Positions 21,621 through 33,200 are shown, counted from the first letter of the stretch. The stretch: 64,000 nucleotides of DNA from Aplectana chamaeleonis (GCA_029168955.1 JAPDOI010000445.1:496001-560000), one strand, 5' to 3'. Numbers and translations are program-made. Notes: generated by a model from the sequence alone, not told the origin.

Positions 21621-22904
21621 TTAGGTCTAGAAGTTAATTTCCGCGTTTTTTTACGCTTTTTACACTATTGAAAACTGGACATACTTAAACAAAATTTTTA
21701 TTCAAAATAATTTCCGTCATTAATAACAACCATTTCCCAGAGTTTGGGTAACTTATGGATTCCATCATAATAAAATTTTTCTGGTTTGGCCTCCACCCAT
21801 TCATCGAGCCATTTTGACATCTTGACGATCTTGAAAGCGCTGCTCCGCTAGACCATGCGCCATTGACCGGAAAAGGTGATAATCCGACGGGCGATGTCTG
21901 GAGAGTACGGCGGGTGCGGTAAGACTTCCCATTTGAACTCTTTTAGCGTATCCTTTACCGTTCGAGCAACATGAGGTCGAGCGTTATCATGAAGCAATAT
22001 GACTTTTTCGTGTCGACTCGCCCATTCTGGTCTCTTTGCTTCGATTTCATGCCGCAATTGCGCTAGTTGATGTTGATAGCGATTCGCAGTAACTGTTTCG
22101 CCAGGTTGAAGAAGTTCATAGTACAGTATACCGCGTTGATCCCACCATATGCACAGTAAGACCTTCTTCCCGTGGATGTTTGGTTTTGCGGTCGAAGTTG
22201 TTGTTTCACCAGGACTAACCCACGATTTTCTTCGCTTCGGATTGTCGTAGTACACCCACTTTTCATCGCCAGTTATGATGCGGTGTAAAAGACTTTCTTT
22301 GGAATCGGTCCAACAAGATTTGTGAAGTTGTTTTTCTCTGCTCTTTGTTGCGTTCTGAGAGCTCATAGGGGATCCATTTTCCTTCCTTTTGAATCTTCCC
22401 CATTGCCTTCAATCGAATAGAAATTGCTTTTTGGGTGACGCCGAGAGATGCCGCGAGCTGTTCTTGCGTTTGAGCCGAATCTTGATCCAACAAAGCCTGA
22501 AGTTCTTCGTCTTCGAACTTTTTTGGCTGTCCTGGTCGATCTTTGTCCTTAACGTCAAAATCACCCGATTTGAAACGCTGAAACCATTCTTGGCAGGTTC
22601 TTATGGATGGAGCAGCATCCCCGTAAGCTTGGGCAAGCATTTGGTGCGCGTCAGTGGCTTTCTTCTTGAGATGAAAAAGGAAAAGGAGAGCTTCCCGCAA
22701 ATGGCGTTTTTCCGGCACAAAAGTTGACATATTCTGAAACTAAAATAATACTTTTTTTATAAGGTACGTGAAGCAAGTTATATATCAATAGAAAGCTGAT
22801 AATACAGTGAGCATTATAACATAAAATTCGTTATATAAAAATAATTTTATTTTTTACAAAATATCAATAACAACAAAAACGCGGAAATTAACTTCTAGAC
22901 CTAA
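21621..22904 (-). mobile_element. Mariner (IS630-Tc1-mariner) element, full length, inactive
   Basis: The 1,284-bp element has perfect 30-bp terminal inverted repeats beginning TTAGGTCTAGAAGTTAATTT at 21621-21650 and mirrored at 22875-22904. It is flanked by the TA duplication at 21619-21620 and 22905-22906. Length and layout are those of a standard mariner. Its single transposase gene runs leftward and is frameshifted. The perfect repeats and the simple damage suggest a fairly recent insertion. It is nested in the CATTGGATCC element. Confidence 0.95.
21698..22730 (-). pseudogene. Mariner transposase, three frameshifts
   Basis: The gene encodes the cut-and-paste transposase of a mariner element. 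ATG at 22730 opens an N-terminal helix-turn-helix region with the family string WFQRFKSGDFDV. The catalytic part carries TGDEKWVYYDN (first Asp) and LLHDNARPHVA (second Asp). The third Asp (SDYHLF context) and the C-terminal NDGNYFE followed by TAA (21698-21700) are present but in other frames. Frameshifts lie near 22285-22297, at 21890-21892 (one base short) and in an AAAA run at 21811-21815. The total span of 1,033 bp fits the usual ~345 codons. The first break falls before the catalytic domain, so no active enzyme is expected. Confidence 0.93.
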
Positions 22905-23160
22905 TAGTTACTTGAAAGTTGAGATTATTCTGTCCAGATATGTCTAAGCGTAAATAATCCAGCTCAGGGTAAAGCAGAAAAGGGGGATTTTTCAAATTAC
23001 CATCAATGGGTCGGATCCAATGTATGATCTGGTAAGCTGATCAGCTGCGCTATTCTCTTGGCAAGGATCAATTAGCGGAACGAGTGAGAATCAGATGTTT
23101 TTTCTTGAGTAGGCAAGCCACTAGAGTATATCAAACGAATGAAAGTTTTCGAAGATTCGA

Positions 23161-24066
23161 ATGAACAATTTAATCAAAAAAGTGACTTCTCCGAATATTC
23201 GAATAAACGAATTATTCAGAAAATTTACTTCTCCGGATATTTGGATAAACGAATTATTCGAAAATTCTACATTTCCGAATAATCGAATAATTCGGAGGAT
23301 TCGAACACGAATAATTCGAATATCCGGCCAAAATCATGAGTGTTCGAATAAGAAGTACGGACCGAGTAGGCATAATCGAACCCCTGCTCGCGGCACTACC
23401 AACTTTCTTGGCCTTTTTTGTATAGTACATATTATATAGATCAAAGCTATGCCAATGTACTTCCACGAAAAAAGACATTTCACATTATATCATAACGGTA
23501 TTCAAACCAACTTTTATCATTGTCTATGAGTAGTTGTTAATACGATCAGAATTTCTGGATTTTCTAGAATATCTAGCAACAGTATCCGAATTTCTTATCA
23601 GTTTGGGGTGCCATCTAAGCGGGGGGGGGGAACTGTCGTATCGCTCCTGGCCACGCCCATTTTCCAGTGCTGCAATTCTGATTTTGGCAGGCCAGGGAAA
23701 CCCCGAGTGATGCTCAAATTTAGCGCGGCAAGGTAAAATGGGCGCAGCCAAGTGAATCCAGCCATAGTGGCCCCCCATCGCTAAGATAGCACCCAGCTTG
23801 GTTGGAGACAATTCACCTCTGGACCGCAAAAATGGACATTTGCCGGAGACTCTGCTTCCCATTTTTCTGGAATTATTCGTTAATTCAACCGATTATTCGA
23901 AAATTGGGCCGTTTGAATATTCAGATTAACGAATTATTCAAAAAATTTACTTTTCCTAATATTCGAATAAACGAATTATTTGAAAAATTGACTTTCCGGA
24001 ATGATCGAATCATTCGAATATTCGATTATTCGTCTATTCGGCCGATTATTCGCTTTCCGAATACTG
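23161..24066. repeat. 42-bp ATTCGAATAAACGAATTATT repeats in two clusters
   Basis: Two clusters (about 23185-23320 and 23880-24066) hold copies of a 42-bp unit containing ATTCGAATAAACGAATTATT. The 550 bp between them have no gene. Clustered short words at both ends of a ~0.9-kb segment recall the subterminal arrays of the hAT-like element at 13050-15097, but I could not find matching termini. A G10 run is at about 23621-23630. Confidence 0.55.
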
Positions 24067-24147
24067 GTTGACATTACAAGCCACGACCCTAACTATATAC
24101 TCATGGTTGAGGTAATGCATGTTCTTACTTTCACAACTTGATCTCGG

Positions 24148-24506
24148 TCAAGATTTTCTTAAAATTTCCCGAACTGCTATTAAGGGGCACGGCTCTTTTT
24201 CGCCTTCACGCTCTAAGCGTTTCGCTCCATTTTTATTGTTCACTGTTACTAAGCTGATGAAGGTTCTCGCGGCACTCTTTTTTGCTGCGAACTGGAAAAC
24301 AGGGTTTTCCGTAAACAGATGAGTAGGTTACATCACACGCATCCACCTGTATGAACTTGAGGCACCTGAGAGCTCGTGACGTTTTTGCAACTCTCAGCTC
24401 CAGAATTCTTTAAAGTAACGGAACTCACCTTATTGAAGAGACGCAGTGACCTTCTCAGAGCACTTGAAAGGATGTAACGACGCTCGTTAATTCTTAATTT
24501 ATTCAT
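24148..24506 (-). CDS. Candidate small two-exon gene, unknown function
   Basis: Exon 1 (24506-24429) opens with ATG four bases after TTGTTTTTCAG, a textbook nematode acceptor that could receive a spliced leader, and ends at AAG/GTGAGT. Exon 2 (24291-24148) follows CTGTTTTCCAG and ends with TGA. Both join in phase without stops to give 73 residues, rich in Lys and Arg (for example RLEREGEKEPCPLIAVRE near the end). The 137-bp intron is plausible for a nematode. No domain was recognised. The opposite strand also has a frame here starting MKVLAALFFAAN that looks like a signal peptide, so the strand is not settled. Confidence 0.27.
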
Positions 24507-24651
24507 CTTTCTGAAAAACAATTTGTCTTGGTTAGTTTTTTTTTATGAGCCCGAATTCCGAATGAGGAACCGTTATTCGTCGATAAGTCTTCGCAATGCA
24601 ATGCTCTGATGTAGGCATCAAATGAACTCTCCGTCTAGATCCACTTTACCG

Positions 24652-24990
24652 TCAAAAAACCGTTCTGGCTACGCGACGCCATGCCTGGTTTTTAGAAAGT
24701 CGTAACCCTTCCTCAACAAATAAAGAGACGTACTTTGTAGCGTCAATTTTCGTGTATCCTGAGATGCTGCCCGGAGCTGCAACCTCTTGTTCTGCCTTTT
24801 TTGCGATATCTTCTGACCACACCTTAACACGAATGTGCACTAAACTAGTGCTCAGCAAGGCGTTCTCCAGAAACTTTGCTGGAGCTTCTGGAGACAGAGA
24901 AAATCAACAAACCAATTCTGTACTGAGCGTGTCCACAAAGTACACAAAAACATCTTTGCCGGTGGAATCTTTGGGTATTCCTGAAAATTC
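24652..24990 (-). other. Coding-like segment, possibly exon or gene relic
   Basis: After an acceptor-like TGAATTTTCAG at about 24991, one frame reads IPKDSTGKDVFVYFVDTL, is broken by a TGA at about 24916, and continues with KVWSEDIAKKAEQEVAAPG to a stop at about 24652. The composition looks protein-like, but I could not connect it in phase with the exons at 24148-24506. It may be a decayed upstream part of the same gene. No family was recognised. Confidence 0.2.
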
Positions 24991-24994
24991 ACAG

Positions 24995-26170
24995 TTTTAC
25001 TACGTTGCTTTTTGTCTGGATATTGCTCCCTTCACTTACTTCTTGAGCTTACATTAGCGAGAACGGCCAGCAGTACCTGCAAAAACTCTCTACAGAATCG
25101 CATCTTGAGGTGAGCGCTAAGAAAAAATCTAATCGTGACCTACACTCAGGGCGAAGAGCATTTCGTAGATTGTTGAACCTGCTGTGAGGAGTGTATAGTA
25201 GAGACTGAATCAGGCTTTTATGCAGAGCGAGAAGGTTGGCCTCTGAAGCTTCGGATAGAGACTGTTTCAATTAGAATTGTAATCGAGAAAGCACATGCTG
25301 ATATTTGTCGGCTCATCAAGCATGCTTAACAGTAGGCATTGACCTTTATGAAAAGATTTATAACAAATCTCATAGAACATCGAGTGCGCTTCGCCTGTTG
25401 TTCAGCCACCCCCATTTTCATCCGACCATGACTCCTTCGCAGATCCTCGTGTTAGCATGCGAGAAAACTACCGCTGTCAATTTTTAGATTTGTCGCTAAG
25501 CTTTGAGCAACCTCAATGGCAGAGTTCGCGATAAAAACGTTTGTTGTGCTATCCTCATGAGAAGGTAGACCTGGCCATCACAAAAGTGAAAATAGGTGAA
25601 ATGTTGGAGAGAAAACGCTAGAGAACAAGTTATGGCTTGGTGTCCGCTCAAATTCTCCTGCTCCTGCTGGGATTCCCCTTTTTTTCTCAATCTCCTGATC
25701 GAGGTTTTCCCGTGGTTTGTCACCTCAATCTACTCCGCAACGGGGGCGAGTTAGTCGGTTCTACTTCTTTTCTTCAGACTTGCATGGAGATCAAGAACGA
25801 ATTGAAGTCCAGGAGACCGCCCACCACTGAGCATTTTAATAAACACAAAGAAAAAGATCGATTCTGAGGCATCGAAGGTAGAATGAGACATCATTTCAGA
25901 ACCACACTTCTCCCATACTTGAAGTAAGGGATATGAGGAGGAGAGGAAAATCACAGAGGGAGTTGAGAGAAGAGACTTCTAAACAAGATTAACATTTCTT
26001 ATTGGCAATCGATCACAATGTTCAGATTCAAGAAAGCTATCGACAATGGTGTTTCTTAGAAAAATTTTTGGGTGTGCACTTAAGTTATTTATTCAATCAT
26101 CTGCGTCCAATTATCTAGTGAATTCCACATGAGTGTTGTTGTCAAATATTTATGTAAACTAATTAAACGT
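24995..26170. other. Unclassified, apparently single-copy stretch
   Basis: No partner elsewhere in the window. Short frames on both strands (for example a leucine-rich start near 25637, plus) are not supported by splice structure I could trace. Confidence 0.35.
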
Positions 26171-26179
26171 CCCCACTTG

Positions 26180-26618
26180 AAGGCAGTGCCCACGATAAAT
26201 TTCGTCCTTGGTTTTTGGCCAGAAATCGAAAGTTAAGAGTCTCATTGGAGCAATGGGGTCGAATGAACCAGCGAAAACGAGCTCGAAAGAGCTCTATACG
26301 GCTCCAGAGTCCGCTATCGCTGGCCCTTCCGCTCGCGGTCGAGTTTTCCGAGGATCAGTTTGGTCCGCTTCTACATTATCATTGGAGCGCGAGCGCTGCT
26401 GAGTTTTAGCATTGGGGCGCATCGGCACGCTGTCTTCTTCAGGTCCATGCCCGCGCAACTGATCCACCGTTGAAATGTGGCTTTCAAAAAGAAGAGCTGA
26501 TTTTCGATGTGTCGGAGCGTTTTTCATGATTTTTTTCCGCACTGATGAAACAGTCAGACTCTAAACAATCGTTTTCTGGTGGAAACTCGGAAGCGATTTT
26601 TATCGTGGAAACTGCCTT
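26180..26618. mobile_element. MITE, AAGGCAGTGCCCACGATAAA end, 439 bp
   Basis: The left end follows TG (26178-26179, a changed TA). The right end TTATCGTGGAAACTGCCTT is before TA (26619-26620). The palindrome copy E begins four bases later. Confidence 0.75.
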
Positions 26619-26623
26619 TAATA

Positions 26624-26901
26624 CTGTGCTTATCTGGGCCAAATTCCGGTCCGCCATTGCGTCTCGACACGCTTTGCGGCCGCACTCTCCCGAGTCAGAA
26701 GAACTTCCAGCGCCGCAGCCGCCGATCTGCTGACTCTAGGTGGGTTTAGGAAACTGGAAACAAAAAAAATTGGAGAAAATTGTATAAACAAGCCACATCG
26801 AGTCGGCTTTGGCGCTGGAAACCCGACTGACTCGAGCGCGTGCGGCCGCAAAGCGTGTCGAGACGCAATTGCGGACCGGAATTTGGCCCAGATAAGCACA
26901 G
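26624..26901. mobile_element. ~278-bp TA-targeting palindrome, copy E
   Basis: Perfectly kept ends CTGTGCTTATCTGGGCC and GGCCCAGATAAGCACAG with TA at 26622-26623 and 26902-26903. The arms contain TGCGGCCGCA and the centre CTAGGTGGGTTTAGGAAAC. One of the best-preserved copies. Confidence 0.9.
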
Positions 26902-26925
26902 TATCTAGTGAATGCTAATCTAATG

Positions 26926-27250
26926 ACAAACCTCTGAATCTCATCGGTCAACGCTAGCAGTGCGATGGTTATTTCCATCTACGGTGAGAAAGCAGAGGCG
27001 AAACGGAAATCGCAGGGGTTGTTGAAGTTTCTCTATCGATTGAGTACACTTCCCCAGCCTTTTATTGATTTTTTAGAAAAATCAATATAATCGATAATAC
27101 CTGAAAATCGATAAAATTTCACGGCAGTGAGTTCAATTGATAGAGGACCCTCAAACACTCATAACTGTGAAGTTTGACCGCTGATTTTCTTCGATAAAGT
27201 GAGATACCATCACACTGACAGCGTTGACCGATGAGATTCAGAGGTTTGTA
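26926..27250. repeat. Inverted repeat CCTCTGAATCTCATCGGTCA
   Basis: ACAAACCTCTGAATCTCATC plus GGTCAACGCT at 26926-26955 is mirrored by AGCGTTGACC plus GATGAGATTCAGAGGTTTGT at about 27220-27249. GCGATGGT / ACCATCAC extends the arm. The ~230-bp interior has no gene. Probable fold-back MITE. Confidence 0.6.
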
Positions 27251-27466
27251 ATCTAATGAGCGTGTGCTACCGATCCTGTAATCAGTATTATGGAAAAGAA
27301 TCGGCGAACTTTTGTGGTGCAACCATAACCAGAGAGGCAGAAATTGAGCCTATGTAACTCGTCCAAATGTTAATCGCCGCGCGATGTTGGCTGTTTGCTC
27401 TCTCTCTCTCGCGCCCTCGATAGAAGGAACTGTTTGGAGAGCGAGCCATAGTTCGAACAGCGTTAA

Positions 27467-29342
27467 CACTTAAGAGACCGCGTGTCCACACTGCGCACCC
27501 ACGGCTGTTTTGCCCCTCGGACAGCGTTTCCACACTGCGCACCCACGCCACAAAACTTTGAATATTTTTTGAATTTCTAAAGCTTCCAGTCCTTTTCAAA
27601 TACAAATAGGTTCCTTATAATGTAACCTATTTACATTCACAGTGGTCAAGCATTTTGATTTTGCTCCTAGTAATTATACTACCATCTCCGGAAATGGCAC
27701 TTTTCACTTTTTCGAGCTTCTTTGGTCGGAAAGGAAATGGTTCCAAACTCTGCTAAAGGGGGTTATTAAAATGATGCTGCTCACAACTGATGTTCTTTGG
27801 TTGATTGTCGGAATATCAGTGCTACCTATTCGAGATGACTGCAGTAGGTCATCATTTAAAGGCAGTGGTCACGATGAAAAACGTTATCGAAAGAACTACA
27901 AAAATCAGCTTAGATCAAAAACAGCTGAAAAACTATGAAGGTAGCGCGGTGAAAAACGGTCTACAAATAGAGTTTCTAGGGCCCAAAGAAGCTAGTTCGT
28001 GCACACGTGCACAGCGATGACGAAACAGATCGCAGTCTCATGCCGAGCAGTCAAAAATCGTCGACATTCAGAGGACGAAATAAATGCAAATTTAACGAAT
28101 AAAAACAGTTGAATAATGAAAGCATCACTTCAGTCAATGTTTTTGACTAGATGTGTACATAAATTCGAAGGTTCATTGATTGACATTCAATCTCAAGCTA
28201 GCTGATGTTCTTGATATAAGAGGTCATCGATGCCGATGATGTGGAGAGGGCTCGTCCACCATCAAAAGACAAGAAAGTTCAGGTTTCAAATTCGGCCCAA
28301 AACAGTGGTTTTTTCGCGATTTTTTCTTATAGGTCCTACTACTCGAGACCCAGGAAAGGATTTCGAGAGAAAAAGACGACAAGCATATTTGATCGCGACC
28401 ACTGCCTTTAAGATTTTGCTGTATTGACACCAAGGGTCGTGCAAGTTGCTGCACAAGGTTCTGGTGTTTACCTTTCAGTTCTCACTAAAATTTCCGTCGA
28501 CTCAGGTATGTGAGCCATCGGTCATCTTTGTTCCAGATTTTGCTAAACTGGGAGAGGAGGATTACTGGGGGAGGGGGGGGGGGGGAGAACCTGTCATTAG
28601 TTCAATGCTCAAGATTTTGTTGAAACTTCACTGAAGGGTGTATTTGGAGGCCTTCAACAATTAAATGGTGTTTCTTTTACGCTTTTCAGAAGCACCGTTG
28701 TTGTCTGCCGTGCTGATCGTCATCCGTTGTTGATTGTTTGAGATTTTGGTGAGACTTCGCTCGGGTGGTCATTCGGGGGCGGGGAAGGCGACGGAGGGGG
28801 GTGTGCTTTCCCTTTTGACATTTCGGATGAAATTTTCATCGGTCATAACAGAAAACTTTGCAGGTCAAAGTTTATTAGTCCGCCGAAAGTTCTCCATGAG
28901 GTTTAACAGGGCATTACATAGTGGACGATCGTGCTCCGCATGGCACAGTTCTAAGCATTACCTGTAACCTGCAACACTTTCTAGAAGTCGAGAGACAAAC
29001 GTTTATTTCCGTGGCCAGCACGCTCAAAAATTTGCGAAAAGTGTTTCAAAGCACCTTGTGCATGCAAAGTTCGAATACCTTCCAAAATCAATACACAGCA
29101 GGCCCGTAAGAAAGCGGTGGATCGTTGCTTTACCTTGATCTTACTTCAATTCTCTGCTTGCTAACTGTACTCAAAGGTGGAGTGGAGACGGAATACTGGT
29201 CGTGTGAGTAAGAAAGCCTGCTCCGAGCAAAACGGTTCCCAGCAGGCCGCGTGTCCACTCATGTCACCCACGGAAACGATTAGCCGTGGAGCGCACCGGT
29301 CGGCTGTGGAAATTCGCCGTGGAACAGGCGGTCTCTTAAGTG
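27467..29342. mobile_element. 1.9-kb TTAA-flanked element with CACTTAAGAGACCGC ends
   Basis: CACTTAAGAGACCG (27467-27480) and CGGTCTCTTAAGTG (29329-29342) are exact inverted repeats, each bordered outside by TTAA (27463-27466; 29343-29346). TTAA duplication is the mark of the piggyBac superfamily, though the terminal bases are not the usual CCC. GTGTCCAC and CACCCACGG words recur inside both ends. The group IV MITE is nested inside. No transposase frame was seen. Confidence 0.55.
27859..28408. mobile_element. Group IV MITE, 550 bp, complete
   Basis: TA (27857-27858), AAGGCAGTGGTCACGATG, and at the right GATCGCGACCACTGCCTT then TA (28409-28410). The right 300 bp match the fragment at 9280-9572. 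It contains GCTCGTCCACC, a partial form of the core shared with groups I, V and VII. Confidence 0.8.
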
Positions 29343-29349
29343 TTAACGA

Positions 29350-31240
29350 GTTTATAGTTACACCAGCGATCTATTGTTCTATCCTCATGTCAATCTTCCC
29401 CTCAAAATGGCTTCAGAGTATACAATATCATTCTCTTACCTTTGCTTCTAGTTGAGTGTTGTTTTTCACATCCTATTTCTGGTATATTACACTTCACAAG
29501 CGTAGGTTCGATTTGAAATGGGGTGCGAATTCAGTTCAGATCGTTTCAAGCTTACAGCTTTTGTGAGCATTGTTAGCTCGTTCTGTCCTTGAAAACTGGT
29601 GATTTGAATATGACCAGCGGTTAACAATTGGGGAAGGCACCGCTCGCTGCCAGCTGTGTGACAGCAAGCAATTCCCTTCCTCCAATGTTCATCGCTTGTC
29701 ATATCCAATTCATCAGCTCCCAAGGACTAAACAAGTGCATAATAACAGGTCGTTGTGAAGAGTAGTACTATTTTAGAAGTGGGGAATTCAATGATGCCGT
29801 TGGCGTGACCTCTGTAATGAGAGTGAAGGAATAGGGTGAATTCGTTGATAGATCACGTTCTTTACCAATGCTTTTGACTAGAATCAGGAAATAACAACGC
29901 GTATCATATAATCTGGGAGAAATTTAACCAGTAATAACTTTACTGACCACAACTTTGATGAACAAGTATTCCAAGGACTATGATCAGAGAGTATCGTCAC
30001 GTCCCAGTGAAAGCCGCAATGGAAAGTCCTTACACTCAAGAACATGCTCGTAACTTTCTTCGTAAGTCCATGTTCGCATTTCCAAGCTCGCTTTACATCA
30101 TACAAGTCTAATGCGTAATTATGCAACTGTTGTTTCTTTCCTGATGGAAGTCTCTTTTTTGATGGTGAGATCAAGGAAACAATGATGGAAAAAACTGTTT
30201 GTCGGGTGAAGCTCAGTGGCGCTCGCTACCATCGTCCGATAAGGTGGCAGACCAATGAACGAATTTCTATAAATCCGGATACTCACATTCGGACGCACTT
30301 TATATGGATGTCGAATGGGCAACAAGCTCTTCTGATTCCAACGAACGTCTTTGCGAAATTATGAGATAGTTCACATGAGAGTGGAGCAGAAAAGAGTGTT
30401 CGGTGGAACAGGAGAAGTCTATCATATGTTTTTATTGACCCACCCGGTAGAGGCTGGTCGAAAACCCGCTGCTCAGAATTTTATTTATTTATTTATTTGT
30501 TTATTTAGACGTTTGAATGAGCACAAAAAAAAACCAAACAGTGGATGGAAAACCAAGAATGATGCATCAGCACAACAAGGAAAATTGGAGTAAAAGTTGA
30601 AGAATGGGTAGACGAATCAACACTGGAACAGGAATCAATGGCAGGGACTTCGACGTGTTAACTGGTAATGGTCCAAAATGGGTGTGCGTATGGTGAAAGT
30701 GACTATAAATAATTTGCAAGGTTTTGCGCAAATGCATTACCACAAAGCTTGTCTCAGCCGTGCCAACCATCTGTTTCACATTACAACAATACCGGAACTT
30801 CGGAACAAGGGATTGCTGGCTAGCCTCATGGGAACGGTAATCGGCATAGAAGCTTGTGGAATGCAAAGAATCAATCTAGTACCAGAATTTGGAGGAAAGA
30901 ACATGGTAGCGTAGTCACACCATTATTTAATACTATTATAGGAAACATTGGTCGAAGCTCTACTGCGTGGTATGTGAATACCGTCTCTGGAGCACAACAA
31001 CACTAAAAAGCACAAAAGGCTCTACAACTGCACAAGCAACATTTGAATCATTATCAAATCATAAGGTTCCGGTGCCAATGTCGTGGGTGATAGAAACAAC
31101 CACATGACCATCTGAAGCAGCAGCTATACCCATCCTCCATCCAGACACCCCGTAGAGGTTGAACTATCTATACCAGAGGTAGCGAACAGGAACACTGCAA
31201 ATACTCTCCCATCACAATGGTTTCACGTACTACTCACTAT
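29350..31240. other. Long unclassified stretch
   Basis: No element ends or modular cores were seen. A (TTTA)n run at 30480-30508 could be the inverted tail of a retroelement. Frames of 60-99 codons occur on both strands; none has a domain I recognise. A minus-strand frame at 29884-30174 with ILSDHSPW weakly recalls an RNase H strand of retroelements. If any host exons are hidden in the window outside 24.1-25 kb, they are most likely here. Confidence 0.35.
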
Positions 31241-31249
31241 ACTTCGGCG

Positions 31250-31380
31250 ACTCGAAATTTTTTTCGAATAATCGAGTTTTCGACTATCTCGATTTTTCAA
31301 AATTTCGAATAATCGAGTAGTCGAATGACTCGATGTCGACTGTTTCAGTCAATACCAACACTCGATGATTTGACTCGACA
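31250..31380. repeat. Clustered TCGAATAATCGAG words
   Basis: Overlapping CGAATAATCGAGT / CGACTCGAAAT / GAGTAGTCGAATGACTCG words lie within 130 bp. It looks like one subterminal cluster of a further hAT-like or similar element. No terminus was identified. Confidence 0.4.
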
Positions 31381-31556
31381 TAAGTATCATTGGTTTTGAG
31401 TGGCGTTCCGGAGCGTAAATCATGGCCTGTAAAGTCACGTGTTCACTATGATTTCGCGAGTGCATGTAATGTTCTTCATTTTTTCGAAAGTAGAATGTGC
31501 ACCTGTAACTGTATACCGCCTTGGCAAGCCCAAACAGGGGTATAATCGTAAGCTTC

Positions 31557-32043
31557 AAGGCAGTGTTCACGATGGAAATCGTTTTTCTGTTTTCCAGCCT
31601 ATCTTGAAAATGGCCCCATGCTGATTCCGATGATGTCTCTGAAATCGTACACGACCTTGTGGGAACCAAGTTATGGTCCCTCAAAGATTGAGCTATGGAA
31701 ACATGGTGGACGAGTTTTCCGAGGCTTGTAACTTCCGTCTTTTGCAGCCGATCTATGCGAGCTGACCTGAGTAAAGAGAGAAGTTGAGAATGAAGGGAAG
31801 AACGGGGCCAATAATCGGAAACCAGAGCTAATCTCTCGATTTCAAGCTTTCATTCGTTCACGTAGGTGGCGGGCAATGCGCTTTTGGGGTTTGTCGTGCG
31901 CTCAAAGTGGCAATTTCGGGCTCTTTTAGGGGTCTTCCTGGCTCGTTTTCATGCGTCCTTTCGACGTTAACGTTACAGAGTGTCCCTTCACTACCCATTT
32001 GTAGTGGAATTTCAAACACTTTTTTCATCGTGAACATTGCCTT
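31557..32043. mobile_element. Group I MITE, 487 bp, complete
   Basis: Ends AAGGCAGTGTTCACGATGG and CATCGTGAACATTGCCTT, with TA on the right (32044-32045) and a mutated TC on the left. The core GGTGGACGAGTTTTC is at about 31706. Confidence 0.8.
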
Positions 32044-32239
32044 TAAGTGTGTCAGCCCAACGCGTTGCAGCGCCGCCAAGAGTTCTTTTAACGCCTCGTG
32101 GGTACCAGTACGTTCCTCGATGTTATTCTCCTGACTTCTATGCGGATCTCTATAGTTCAACAACTGAGGTTCCTCGACGTACAGGGTTGTACTCACTCAA
32201 AAATATGAAAAAGTAGAATATGCTTTTCTGCGCTCCCAT

Positions 32240-32620
32240 CATAGTTGGCCGCAGACCGGACTGAGCCGTCCCGATCCGTCCCTAGTAATCCAACGCGTAC
32301 CCTCCTTAGTAATCGATGATGTAATGCAACCGTGTTCTCCCATTGCACCTTGGCATGCTTGAGCGCACTTCCACCTGAGTAGGCAATACATCGCATACGT
32401 TTCGATTGAGACGGCCACAGCTGGTTCGGGCCGGGCAAGGCGGGCTGAAGCCGGCTACATGAGGGGATTTTTCAATCTGAGTGAGCAATGTATTACATGC
32501 GTATCGACCTTGACGGCCACCGCGGTTCAGGCGTGCTTTGTCCGGCCACAACGGGTGGATTTTTGACACCAGGTTTGTATGATGTGGATGCCTATCAAGC
32601 CTGCTGGCTACAGCTGGTCG
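32240..32620. repeat. Two diverged GACGGCCAC(A/C)GC repeat copies
   Basis: GGCAATACATCGCATACGTT / GCAATGTATTACATGCGTAT, then GAGACGGCCACAGC / TGACGGCCACCGC, about 110 bases apart. Origin unknown. Confidence 0.4.
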
Positions 32621-32809
32621 GCCGATTTTTACCGGGACCTAAGCCAAGGCATGACTCAACTCTGTTTGTGCTAAAGAGTTTCACACCGTACAAAAAATGG
32701 TAAGCACAACCAGCCAAATCAGCTTGCAAAGGGCCGTTTGGTGTCTGTGATTTCGGAGAGCACTCCCAAAGGAAAATGGTGTTTTTCATAAGTTTTGTTC
32801 ATAAGTTCA

Positions 32810-33199
32810 TACCTTCTAGGAACGGAGTTACGATCTCTCAAAAATTGAGCTAAGGAAACATGGTGGACGAGTTGTCCTAGGCTTGTAATTTCCGTCTTTT
32901 GCAGCCGATGTATGCCAGCTGACGTGAGTAAAGAGAGAAGTTGAGAATGAAGGGAAGAACAAGGCCATGATTATAAATCATCGTTCATCTCAGGTCTCGA
33001 GATTTCATTTGTTCACGTCGGTGGGCGTGTGTTGCGCTTTTGGGGTTTTCAATGCGCTCGAAGTTGCAACTTCGGGCCCTTTTGGGGCTCTTCCTGGCTC
33101 GTTTTCATGCGTTCTTCCGACGTTAACGTTACAGAGTGTCCCTCCACTATCCAATCCTAGTGGAATTTCAGAAACTTTTTTCATCGTGAACACTGCCTT
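32810..33199. mobile_element. Group I MITE, left-truncated
   Basis: Begins inside the element at CCTTCTAGGAACGGAGTTAC and runs to CATCGTGAACACTGCCTT. The core GGTGGACGAGTTGTC is at about 32862. The LINE starts one base after its right end. Confidence 0.75.
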
Positions 33200-33200
33200 A

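Larger units (their letters stand above)
21393..23022. mobile_element. CATTGGATCCGACTCATT element, copy 2, interrupted by mariner
   Basis: Ends CGTTGGATCCGATTCATTTC and CAATGGGTCGGATCCAATG, followed by TA. The host sequence matches copy 1 (TTATAACATTCATGCGAGG). The mariner at 21621-22904 sits in a TA corresponding to 17943-17944 of copy 1. Confidence 0.75.

Noticed and set aside
24119..24322. Secreted protein exon on the plus strand (MKVLAALFFAAN)
   Set aside because: A signal-peptide-like start exists, but no downstream exon in phase could be traced. The minus-strand two-exon reading is more coherent.
28566..28584. G-runs (here, 23621, 33706 and 44190) as G-quadruplex regulators
   Set aside because: They are single homopolymer runs in unstable repeat DNA. 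Nothing links them to a promoter, and they are common places for sequencing error.
29884..30174. Retroelement RNase H fragment (ILSDHSPW)
   Set aside because: Only one short string resembles the family, with no neighbouring reverse transcriptase or integrase. Kept as a remark, not a call.
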